Shown here piece by piece: positions 1 through 5,395 of a stretch of 7,747 nt of DNA. The number at the start of each line of letters is the position of its first letter. Position 1 is the stretch's first letter. The notes under the pieces were generated by a model. The model made no database searches and had not been told where the DNA came from. It saw only the letters and a program-made list of their open reading frames with translations. The stretch is from Methanoregulaceae archaeon (lineage in GTDB: Archaea > Halobacteriota > Methanomicrobia > Methanomicrobiales > Methanospirillaceae): positions 1 to 7,747 of the forward strand of contig DUGU01000126.1 in NCBI GenBank assembly GCA_013331215.1, in the 5' to 3' direction. Both the position numbers and the translations under genes were made by a program.

Positions 1-446
1 CCGCCGCCCCAGACCCAGTGGGCGATCGGGTCGTATACGAGAGTGGTCCAGAGGAGCGCGACCACGATGAATGCCGGGAGCCGGATCCGTTCGGCGACCG
101 CCGAGGTGATCACGGCGAGCGTGACGGCCGCGAACGCGAGCTGGTACGCCGCAAAGAGAATCGGCGGGTACGTCCCCGTCCCGGGATCGAGACCGACTCC
201 CGCAAGCCCGAATCGCGAGAGGTCGCCGATCACCCCCCCGATATCCGGTCCGAACGCGAGCGAGTACCCGACGACCACCCACTGCAGGCTCACAAACGCG
301 AGCGCGACGAGCGAGAGCGCGAACATGGAGATGAAGTTCTTCTTCCGGACCATTCCCCCGTAGAAGAGGCCGACCCCGGGTGTCATCAGGATCACCAATG
401 CGGTCGCAACGAGCATCCAAGCCGTCGTCCCCGTGTCCAGCGCCAT
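1..446 (-). CDS. amt: Ammonium transporter (Amt/MEP/Rh family), 5' part only
   Basis: Integral membrane channel protein that brings ammonium/ammonia into the cell for glutamine synthetase. The reading frame starts at ATG 446-444 and stays open for 148 codons to the window edge, so the C-terminal two thirds are missing. An early helix ends in TPGVGLFYGGMVRKKN (residues 22-37), the family's first signature. LQWVVVGYSLAFG (54-66) and FAAVT...SAVAERIRLPAF (106-127) follow, then YDPIAHWVWG (139-148), whose W147 matches the conserved recruitment-site Trp of AmtB. At the position of the first gate Phe (FQ in E. coli AmtB) this protein has Y102 (YQ). The start has a strong ribosome-binding site, GGGAGGAGAT, on the minus strand at 462-453. 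There is no obvious long signal peptide before the first helix. A glnK (PII) gene often follows amt, but that would lie outside the window. Confidence 0.93.
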   Translation of the reverse strand, partial: MALDTGTTAWMLVATALVILMTPGVGLFYGGMVRKKNFISMFALSLVALAFVSLQWVVVGYSLAFGPDIGGVIGDLSRFGLAGVGLDPGTGTYPPILFAAYQLAFAAVTLAVITSAVAERIRLPAFIVVALLWTTLVYDPIAHWVWGG

Positions 447-554
447 TACTGTATCTCCTCCCGCAATTTCCGGTATTGCCGGCCACGAGGGCTGCATCCC
501 GGGGTGCACCCGCTCCAATCAGCGTCAGACCGTCGAACTGATATCATTGAAGAA

Positions 555-568
555 GGAAGTTGAATTCT
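555..568. promoter_or_regulatory. NrpR-like operator candidate at the amt promoter
   Basis: GGAA-N6-TTCT lies between the amt TATA box and its predicted start site. It differs by one base from GGAA-N6-TTCC, the site bound by the nitrogen repressor NrpR in Methanococcus maripaludis. A repressor here would block the pre-initiation complex. Amt genes are typical NrpR targets. One mismatch and a single site make this tentative. Confidence 0.35.
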
Positions 569-570
569 AG

Positions 571-580
571 ATAATATAAG
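571..580 (-). promoter_or_regulatory. Candidate TATA box for amt
   Basis: Reading leftward the sequence is CTTATATTAT, the only strongly AT-rich TATA-like block upstream of amt. With the usual archaeal spacing of about 25 bp, transcription would begin near 546-550, leaving a leader of about 100 nt before the ATG. Position and composition are seen; promoter function is inferred. Confidence 0.6.
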
Positions 581-644
581 CGACCCGCACCAACCGGGCT
601 CATTCATGTTCCTCCGGGATCGTTCCTCAGCAAGAAAACAATCC

Positions 645-655
645 CCTTAAATAGA
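645..655 (+). promoter_or_regulatory. Candidate TATA box for the ferritin-like gene
   Basis: CCTTAAATAG is an archaeal-type TATA element about 46-54 bp upstream of ATG 699. It would place the start site around 675-680, just before the GGAGG ribosome-binding site at 682-686, so the leader would be short. A 7-bp direct repeat, GTTCCTC, at 608-614 and 622-628 lies upstream of it. Confidence 0.6.
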
Positions 656-698
656 GTCAAGAAGTACACACTGGTTACAACGGAGGTTGTCGTTAGCC

Positions 699-1154
699 AT
701 GAATCCTGAAGAATACCGTCGCATTATCTCGATGGCGATCGATCGCGAGGTCGAGGCCTACTCGTTCTACAACTCGGTCGCGGAGAAGGTCAGGGATGAG
801 AACCTGAAGTCGCTTTTCAGGGAGCTCGCGGGCGAGGAAACCAGCCACCGTGAATTCCTCCAGAAGCTCCTCTCGAAGGATGTGGCCTCACTCGGGTTCT
901 CCACAACGAAGGACTACAAAGTCGGCGACTCGATCCCCACGCCGCCCCTGACCCCCGACATGAAGCCCGTCGACGGGCTTGTGGTCGCGATCAAGAAGGA
1001 GCTCGAGGCGATGCAGATGTACACGGCCCTCGCGAACGTATCCGAGGGCGCGGAGCAGAAGAAGCTCTTCACCGAGCTCGCCACGATGGAGCGGGGACAC
1101 AAAGCCCGGCTCGAAGATATCTACGTCAACACGGCCTACGCCGAGGTCTGGTAA
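699..1154 (+). CDS. Ferritin-like / rubrerythrin-family di-iron protein
   Basis: A 151-residue soluble four-helix-bundle protein. It has the duplicated di-iron ligand pattern of rubrerythrin-like proteins: E19 in EVEAYSFY, E47xxH50 in GEETSH, a second helix pair with E103 in ELEAMQMY, and E131xxH134 in MERGH. No CxxC pair is present, so the rubredoxin electron-transfer domain of true rubrerythrins is absent. The family typically reduces peroxide or handles iron during oxidative stress in anaerobes; the reaction here is not defined by sequence. The start chosen is ATG 699. A TTG at 687 is also in frame, but it directly abuts the GGAGG (682-686) and cannot use it. The spacer from GGAGG to ATG is rather long, 12 nt. 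The gene has its own promoter, is divergent from amt, and converges with the next gene at a distance of 2 bp. Confidence 0.88.
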   Translation: MNPEEYRRIISMAIDREVEAYSFYNSVAEKVRDENLKSLFRELAGEETSHREFLQKLLSKDVASLGFSTTKDYKVGDSIPTPPLTPDMKPVDGLVVAIKKELEAMQMYTALANVSEGAEQKKLFTELATMERGHKARLEDIYVNTAYAEVW

Positions 1155-1156
1155 CC

Positions 1157-1996
1157 CTACCCCCCTTCTTTCGGCTGCACCGACCCGAGCAGCGCGGCCA
1201 GCTCGTCGAACGACCCGGCCACTGCGGACGAGCACTCGAGCATCAGGTTCGCGGACTCGCAATCGCCGACCCGACGGAAGTCGGTGCGCAGGGCGATCAC
1301 GGGGACGCAGTGCGCGTACGCGTACCCCATCTCCCAGGCTACGCCCGAGTCCGCGTCTGCCCCGTCGATCACGGCGACCACGATATCGGCCCCGTCCAGG
1401 GCCGCGACGAGCCGGTCGAAGAGGACGTGGATCGCTGCCGGGCTCCGCGCGGCACAGTCATCCCCTTGCGCCTGCGGCACAAAGACCCGGAAATGCCGTG
1501 TGCGGAGGAAGAAAGCGAGAGCCTCGTTGAACGAACGCTCGGCCGCCGAGAAGAGCGGAGCCGCGAGGTAGATGTGGTACCGCGAGAATGCAGCCGCGTC
1601 GACGACCGGTAATTCGGGGAACCGGGCAAGCCAGCAGCCACGCCCCGGGTGCCGGGTCTCGTCGAAGAAGTGCCGCGTCGCTCCGCAGCAGGGGGACGAG
1701 TCGACGCCGATCAGACAGAGCGGAGGGCCCCGCTCGACGACGATGGCCCGGACGCCGACTTCGAGCCCGTCGAGAAGTGCGGCGAAGGCCGGGGTGTCGA
1801 GCCTCCCCGCGAGCGGCCCGGGCTGACGCGGAGAGCCGAGATGGAGCGTCTCGGGGCAGGGGAGAGACACGACCTCGATCCCGAACTCGCGGCACCGTTC
1901 GAGCGCCCGGGCGTAGATCGCACGGTCCGCGTCCGAGGTGATCCCCTCCGCCCGGAGCGACGGATCGAGCAGGCATGGAGCGGCGAGCACGTACAT
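1157..1996 (-). CDS. TudS/DUF523-like Fe-S domain fused to a nucleoside 2-deoxyribosyltransferase-like domain
   Basis: A 279-residue protein of two parts. Residues 1-130 show the cysteine layout of the TudS (thiouracil desulfurase)/DUF523 group: C8 in APCLLDP, C47 in PCPE followed by LGSPRQP, and C104 in SSPCCG. In that group three such cysteines hold a [4Fe-4S] cluster that removes sulfur from a thiolated base. Residues 138-240 match the nucleoside 2-deoxyribosyltransferase fold: RYHIYLAAPLFSAAERSFN (139-157), then DIVVAVIDGADADSG (204-218) and AWEMGYAYA with the likely nucleophile E222, then PVIALRTDF (232-240). That fold includes deoxyribosyltransferases and deoxynucleotide N-glycosidases that clear damaged nucleotides. 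The combination suggests release and desulfuration of thio-nucleosides, which is inference. The start ATG 1996-1994 leaves C8 near the N-terminus, as in relatives, but no good ribosome-binding site precedes it. No TATA box is seen in the 31-bp gap to tsr3. Confidence 0.82.
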   Translation of the reverse strand: MYVLAAPCLLDPSLRAEGITSDADRAIYARALERCREFGIEVVSLPCPETLHLGSPRQPGPLAGRLDTPAFAALLDGLEVGVRAIVVERGPPLCLIGVDSSPCCGATRHFFDETRHPGRGCWLARFPELPVVDAAAFSRYHIYLAAPLFSAAERSFNEALAFFLRTRHFRVFVPQAQGDDCAARSPAAIHVLFDRLVAALDGADIVVAVIDGADADSGVAWEMGYAYAHCVPVIALRTDFRRVGDCESANLMLECSSAVAGSFDELAALLGSVQPKEGG

Positions 1997-2027
1997 TGAT
2001 TGAGGGTGGGTGCCAACCCGGTATCAG

Positions 2028-2534
2028 ATGATCCCCCTCGTCGCCTACCGTGACAACACCTGTGCGCCGAAGAAGTGCACCGCGGTCCGGCTCGCGAAGT
2101 CGGGGCTGGTCAGGATCGTGGACCGGCCGGGGCAGGTACCGCGCTCGAGCCTCATCCTCGACCCGACCGCGGAGCAGGCGGTGTCGCCCGCGGATGCGCC
2201 CCAAAACGGTGGCCCGATCCGGTCGATCGCGGCCCTCGACTGCTCCTGGGAGGTGCTCGACGCCGGAGTCTTCGGCGCGTGGCGCCACCACCGCGCCCTC
2301 CCGTACCTCGTCGCGGCGAACCCGACGAACTACGGACGGCCGCTCCGGCTCTCCTCTGCCGAGGCGCTCGCGGCGGCCTGCTATATCCTCGGCGAGCCCG
2401 AGCAGGCCGCTGCACTGATGGCCGCGTTCAAATGGGGGCCGCATTTCCTCACCCTGAACGCGGAGCTCCTCGCCCGATACGCGGCCGCGAAGGACTCTGC
2501 GGAGGTCGTGGCGGTGCAGGCCGACTACCTTTGA
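2028..2534 (+). CDS. tsr3: Tsr3-like SSU rRNA aminocarboxypropyltransferase (DUF367)
   Basis: Cytoplasmic enzyme, 168 residues. In this family it transfers the 3-amino-3-carboxypropyl group from S-adenosylmethionine to a hypermodified uridine or pseudouridine in helix 31 of small-subunit rRNA, a late 30S/40S maturation step. Visible family blocks are the N-terminal CAPKKCTAVRLAKSGL (12-27), LILDPTAEQAVSPAD (42-56), the LDCSWE block (70-75), ALPYLVAANPTNYG (90-103), LSSAEALAAACYI (108-120) and the C-terminal FKWGPHFLTLNAELLARY. The length is normal for archaeal members. ATG 2028 is chosen because homologues start near MIPL. An in-frame GTG at 2010, preceded by GAGG at 2002-2005, would add six residues and has the better ribosome-binding site, so the start is not certain. 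The gene is divergent from the Fe-S/deoxyribosyltransferase gene and may be cotranscribed with the membrane protein gene 39 bp downstream. Confidence 0.9.
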   Translation: MIPLVAYRDNTCAPKKCTAVRLAKSGLVRIVDRPGQVPRSSLILDPTAEQAVSPADAPQNGGPIRSIAALDCSWEVLDAGVFGAWRHHRALPYLVAANPTNYGRPLRLSSAEALAAACYILGEPEQAAALMAAFKWGPHFLTLNAELLARYAAAKDSAEVVAVQADYL

Positions 2535-2573
2535 CGGGCGCCGGCGTTATCTCCGTGACCGGCCTACGGTTCC

Positions 2574-3176
2574 ATGATGCTTCCCGAATCCGTCGTGGCG
2601 AGTGTCCTTGCGCTCGTCGTCCTTCTCCTGCTTATCAGGAACGTGTGGGATGTACGGAAACTTCCCCACGATCACGAAACGATAGGCCCCGCAGGGGCTC
2701 TCCCCGCCCTCGGATTCGCAGGTCTTAGCGCCTTCGTGCTGGTGACGGTCGCATACCCCATGCTCTACCTGCTCGGCCGGCTCGACCTTCTCACCGGCTC
2801 GGTGCTCCAGCTCCGTTTTCCCGGCGACACGGCCGTGCAGCTGGCCGGCCCGATTCTGCTCGGGGTGGGGCTCGTCCTGGCTTTCTGGTCCCTCCGCGCG
2901 ATAGAACCCGGAGCGCTCACGACGACAGGGCCGTACGCCCTTGTACGCCATCCGATGTACATAGGCTACGTGTTCGCATTTTCCGGCCTCTTCCCTCTGA
3001 CCCTCAACCTCCTCGCCCTGCTGGCCCTGCTCGCGGTTCCGGCTCAGATCGCGGTCGCGCGGCGCAAGGAAGCTGTTTTAGAGGCTCGATACGGTACAGC
3101 CTACCGGACGTACGCGGCGCGAACCGGGCGGTTCTGGCCGCGCACGCGGGAGCGCGAGAGAATGAGAACTCTTTAA
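2574..3176 (+). CDS. Isoprenylcysteine carboxyl methyltransferase-like membrane protein
   Basis: A 200-residue multi-pass membrane protein of the ICMT/phospholipid methyltransferase superfamily. Hydrophobic segments are at about 4-21, 43-67, 88-108 and a long hairpin at 128-162. The conserved C-terminal signature is present: TGPYALVRHPMYIG (118-131), then RRKEAVLEARYG..Y..Y (163-180) with E166 and E170, and TGRFWP near the end. In the superfamily this part binds S-adenosylmethionine. The natural substrate in archaea is unknown, and prenyl-cysteine proteins are not established here, so a lipid or other hydrophobic acceptor is equally possible. The start is ATG 2574, with a second ATG at 2577. 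No clear ribosome-binding site or TATA box precedes it, so readthrough from tsr3 is likely. Its TAA stop lies inside the TATA box of gap. Confidence 0.82.
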   Translation: MMLPESVVASVLALVVLLLLIRNVWDVRKLPHDHETIGPAGALPALGFAGLSAFVLVTVAYPMLYLLGRLDLLTGSVLQLRFPGDTAVQLAGPILLGVGLVLAFWSLRAIEPGALTTTGPYALVRHPMYIGYVFAFSGLFPLTLNLLALLALLAVPAQIAVARRKEAVLEARYGTAYRTYAARTGRFWPRTRERERMRTL

Positions 3177-3179
3177 ATA
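3171..3179 (+). promoter_or_regulatory. Candidate TATA box for gap
   Basis: CTTTAAATA is a near-ideal archaeal TATA element in otherwise GC-rich DNA. It overlaps the stop codon of the membrane protein gene (TAA 3174-3176). The start site would be near 3200-3205, giving a leader of about 75 nt before gap. Confidence 0.65.
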
Positions 3180-3210
3180 ATCCCGTGTCCTGAAGTTGAT
3201 AGTGTCCTCA

Positions 3211-3230
3211 GGAGCGTGCTCCGGCGCCGG
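3211..3230. repeat. Two adjacent short dyads in the gap leader
   Basis: GGAGC-GT-GCTCC (3211-3222) overlaps the perfect 10-bp palindrome CCGGCGCCGG (3221-3230). Both lie just downstream of the predicted gap start site. They could form leader hairpins or bind a regulator. In a GC-rich genome short palindromes also arise by chance. Confidence 0.4.
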
Positions 3231-3254
3231 CGGTGTCCGTAGGGTGCGCAGGCA

Positions 3255-3265
3255 TGAGGTCCTCA
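3255..3265. repeat. Short dyad before the gap ribosome-binding site
   Basis: TGAGG-T-CCTCA lies directly upstream of the purine-rich GGGGGAAGG that serves as the gap ribosome-binding site. Its left arm can alternatively pair with CCTCA at 3206-3210, which would enclose the two leader dyads in a larger stem. The pairing is seen; any regulatory role is speculative. Confidence 0.35.
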
Positions 3266-3276
3266 CGGGGGAAGGC

Positions 3277-4299
3277 ATGACCATCAAAGTCGCCATCAAC
3301 GGATACGGCACCATCGGCAAACGCGTCGCCGACGCGGTCGCAGCACAGCCCGACATGGAGATCGTCGGCGTCTCGAAGACCTCGATGAACGCCGAGGCCT
3401 ACATCGCGAAGGACCGGGGGTACCCGCTTTTCATCGCGGACATAACCAAGCGGCCCGACTTCGAGAACGCGGGGGTCCCCGTCGCGGGCACGGTCGTCGA
3501 GATGATCAAGAAGGCCGACGTCGTGGTCGACGCGACGCCGGGCGGGGTCGGCCTGAAGAACAAGCCCATGTACGAGGAGCACAAGGTCCGCGCGATCTAC
3601 CAGGGCGGCGAGAAGCACACGACGACCGGGTTCTCGTTCAACTCCTCGGTCAACTACGCCGAGGCCAAGGATCGGCAGTTCACGCGGGTGGTCTCGTGCA
3701 ACACGACCGGCCTGGTCCGGATCATCCACGAGATGGACAAGGACTTCGGCGTCGAGATGGTCAGGGCCGTGATGGTTCGGCGTGCCTCGGACCCCGGCGA
3801 CATCAAGCGCGGGCCGGTCGACGCGATCGTCCTCGACCCCGTCACGCTTCCGAGCCACCACGGCCCGGACGTCCAGTCCGTGCTCCACCATATCAAGATC
3901 ACGACGGCCGCGATGATCGTGCCGACCACCTTCATGCACATGCACGTGCTCCAGATGACCCTGAAGCAGCCCGCGACCCGCGAGCGCGTGCTCGAGCTGA
4001 TCGAGGCCCACCCACGCCTGGGCCTGGTCCGGAAGCCCGCCGGGATCGCGTCGACGGCCCAGCTCAGGGAGCACATGTCGGACCTGAACCGGCCCCGCTC
4101 GGATATGTGGGAGAACGGGATCTTCGAGGAGTCGGTCTCGGTCGTGGAGAACGAACTCTGGCTCTTCCAGGCCATCCACCAGGAGGCCGATGTCGTGGTC
4201 GAGAACGTGGACGCGATCCGGGCGATGTGCTCCGACGTTCCGGCCGAGGAGTCGGTCCGGATGACGAACGAGGCGCTCGGCTTCGTCGCGGTCAAATAG
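3277..4299 (+). CDS. gap: Type II (archaeal) glyceraldehyde-3-phosphate dehydrogenase
   Basis: Cytosolic enzyme of 340 residues, the usual archaeal length. It interconverts glyceraldehyde 3-phosphate and 1,3-bisphosphoglycerate with NAD(P). In methanogens it mainly serves gluconeogenesis. The N-terminal nucleotide-binding motif is VAINGYGTIGKRV (5-17), followed by VVDATPGGVG (83-92). The catalytic cysteine is C141 in VVSCNTTGLVR (138-148). The downstream segments RRASDPGDIKRGP and PTTFMHMH are characteristic of the archaeal type and absent from bacterial GapA. The start is ATG 3277, preceded by GGGGGAAGG. An in-frame TTG 81 bases earlier would add a stretch unlike any family member. The gene is apparently monocistronic, with its own TATA box at 3171-3179 and an oligo-T tract just after the TAG stop. 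Confidence 0.96.
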   Translation: MTIKVAINGYGTIGKRVADAVAAQPDMEIVGVSKTSMNAEAYIAKDRGYPLFIADITKRPDFENAGVPVAGTVVEMIKKADVVVDATPGGVGLKNKPMYEEHKVRAIYQGGEKHTTTGFSFNSSVNYAEAKDRQFTRVVSCNTTGLVRIIHEMDKDFGVEMVRAVMVRRASDPGDIKRGPVDAIVLDPVTLPSHHGPDVQSVLHHIKITTAAMIVPTTFMHMHVLQMTLKQPATRERVLELIEAHPRLGLVRKPAGIASTAQLREHMSDLNRPRSDMWENGIFEESVSVVENELWLFQAIHQEADVVVENVDAIRAMCSDVPAEESVRMTNEALGFVAVK

Positions 4300-4309
4300 G
4301 ATCTCCGAC

Positions 4310-4324
4310 TTATCCTTTTTCTTC
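4310..4324 (+). terminator. Oligo-T terminator after gap
   Basis: A pyrimidine-rich stretch with five consecutive T (4316-4320) begins 11 bases after the gap stop. Archaeal RNA polymerase terminates at such T tracts without needing a hairpin. CCTTT at 4314-4318 can also pair with AAAGG at 4327-4331. Confidence 0.55.
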
Positions 4325-4380
4325 CGAAAGGGTACCGCGTCCAGCGTGGGCTCCGCTTTCCGGTGTGCATGGTGGATCGG

Positions 4381-4395
4381 ACGGCGCGGCGCCGT
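4381..4395. repeat. Perfect 7-bp inverted repeat upstream of tyrS
   Basis: ACGGCGC-G-GCGCCGT is a 15-base dyad with a single central base. It is centred about 22 bp upstream of the tyrS TATA-like box. The position would suit an activator or repressor site, but no matching known operator is recognised. Confidence 0.4.
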
Positions 4396-4409
4396 GCGGC
4401 CCCGACGCC

Positions 4410-4417
4410 ACAAATAA
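4410..4417 (+). promoter_or_regulatory. Candidate TATA box for the tyrS-rio1-KH operon
   Basis: ACAAATAA is the only AT-rich block in the 80 bp before tyrS. It lies 32-39 bp upstream of ATG 4449. The predicted start site near 4440 leaves almost no leader, and no GGAGG is present before the ATG, so the mRNA may begin very close to the start codon. Confidence 0.5.
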
Positions 4418-4448
4418 CGCTAAGCCCTGCCTCGCCCCAGGTACTGGC

Positions 4449-5390
4449 ATGGATGCGTATACCCTTGCGACGCGGAACACGGTCGAGGTCGTGACCGACG
4501 AGGAGCTCCGCGAGCTCCTCCAGGCGCCGAGAAAGAGGGTATACGCCGGATACGAGCCCTCGGGCGAGGTCCACCTCGGGCACATGGTGACCGTGAACAA
4601 GCTCCTCGACCTCAAGCAGGCCGGCTTCGAGGTCGTTGTGCTCCTCGCGGACCTCCACGCGTTCCTGAACCGGAAGGGCACGATGGACGAGGTCCGCGAG
4701 CTCGCCGAGTACAACCGGCGCTGCTTCGAGGGGCTCGGGCTCATGGGCGTCGAGTACGTCCTCGGGACCGAGCTCCAGCTCGATCGCGACTACGTGGTCC
4801 CCGTGCTCCAGGCCTCGCAGTCGGTCACGCTCGCCCGGGCGCGGCGCTCGATGGACGAGGTCGGGCGAGCCATGGAGGCCCCGACCGTCTCGCAGATGAT
4901 CTACCCGCTCATGCAGATGGTCGACATCATGGCCCTCGGGGTCGACGCGGCCGTCGGGGGGATCGACCAGCGCAAGATCCACATGCTCGCGCGCGAATAT
5001 CTGCCCGAGCTCGGGTACCGGGCGCCCGTCTGCCTCCACACCCCGATCCTGAACGGGCTCGACGGCAAGAAGATGTCCTCGTCGGCCGGCAACTACATCT
5101 CGGTCGCGGACGCCGAGGACGCGATCCGGAAGAAGATGCAGAAGGCCTTCTGCCCGCCCGAGGTGGCCGAGAACCCCGTGCTCCAGGTGCTGCAGTACCA
5201 TGTCTTTCCGCGGCAGAGCACCCTCGAGATCCGGCGGCCGGAGCGGTTCGGGGGCGACCGGGCCTTCGACTCGTACGACGCCCTCGCGACGGCCTTTGCG
5301 AACGGCGAGGTGCACCCGGCCGACCTCAAGAAGGCTGCGGGCGAAGCGATGGTCGAACTCCTCCGGCCGGTCCGCGAGTACCTCGGGTGA
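4449..5390 (+). CDS. tyrS: Tyrosyl-tRNA synthetase
   Basis: Class I aminoacyl-tRNA synthetase that charges tRNA-Tyr with tyrosine in the cytosol. It has 313 residues, typical of the short archaeal form without a bacterial S4 domain. The tyrosine pocket residue Y32 stands in YAGYEPSG (32-39). The HIGH-type motif is HLGH at 42-45. YPLMQMVDI (152-160) supplies Y152, Q156 and D159, equivalent to the tyrosine-specificity residues of the Methanocaldococcus enzyme. VGGIDQRKIHMLARE (169-183) follows, and KMSSS is at 208-212. The ATG at 4449 is the start because the MDAYTLATRN N-terminus places Y32 at the canonical number. The gene leads an operon. Its TGA stop (5388-5390) lies inside the ribosome-binding site of rio1. 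Confidence 0.96.
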   Translation: MDAYTLATRNTVEVVTDEELRELLQAPRKRVYAGYEPSGEVHLGHMVTVNKLLDLKQAGFEVVVLLADLHAFLNRKGTMDEVRELAEYNRRCFEGLGLMGVEYVLGTELQLDRDYVVPVLQASQSVTLARARRSMDEVGRAMEAPTVSQMIYPLMQMVDIMALGVDAAVGGIDQRKIHMLAREYLPELGYRAPVCLHTPILNGLDGKKMSSSAGNYISVADAEDAIRKKMQKAFCPPEVAENPVLQVLQYHVFPRQSTLEIRRPERFGGDRAFDSYDALATAFANGEVHPADLKKAAGEAMVELLRPVREYLG

Positions 5391-5391
5391 T
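5386..5391 (+). promoter_or_regulatory. Ribosome-binding site of rio1 overlapping the tyrS stop
   Basis: GGTGAT is a perfect complement to the archaeal 16S 3'-end core (AUCACC). It contains the tyrS stop codon TGA. With a 4-nt spacer it favours the GTG at 5396 as the rio1 start over the GTG at 5387, which lies within the site itself. Confidence 0.55.
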
Positions 5392-5395
5392 CGGC

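Noticed and set aside
18..563. Plus-strand open frame opposite amt
   Set aside because: It is antisense to a clear transporter sequence, is charged and repetitive (R/E/D/H), and runs through the amt promoter.
1458..2444. Minus-strand open frame overlapping the deoxyribosyltransferase fusion and tsr3
   Set aside because: It is a shifted frame of the fusion gene plus the antisense of tsr3. The motifs (CPE, DGADADSG, AWEMGYA) are only in the other frame.
3196..3276. N-terminal extension of GAPDH from a TTG
   Set aside because: The extra 27 residues precede the canonical TIKVAINGYG start, lie at or before the predicted transcription start, and have a worse ribosome-binding site than ATG 3277.
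3208..4413. Long minus-strand open frame opposite gap (about 400 codons)
   Set aside because: It lies antisense to a clear GAPDH gene. Its translation is rich in R, G, V, D and H with no recognisable domain, a usual by-product of GC-rich coding sequence.
4300..4448. Possible tRNA or small RNA between gap and tyrS
   Set aside because: No cloverleaf-like arms or T-loop consensus were found by eye. The T tract, dyad and TATA-like box explain the region.
3654..5315. Minus-strand open frame of 553 codons across gap and tyrS
   Set aside because: It spans two well-supported genes and their intergenic terminator/promoter. Its composition is low complexity, with no family resemblance.
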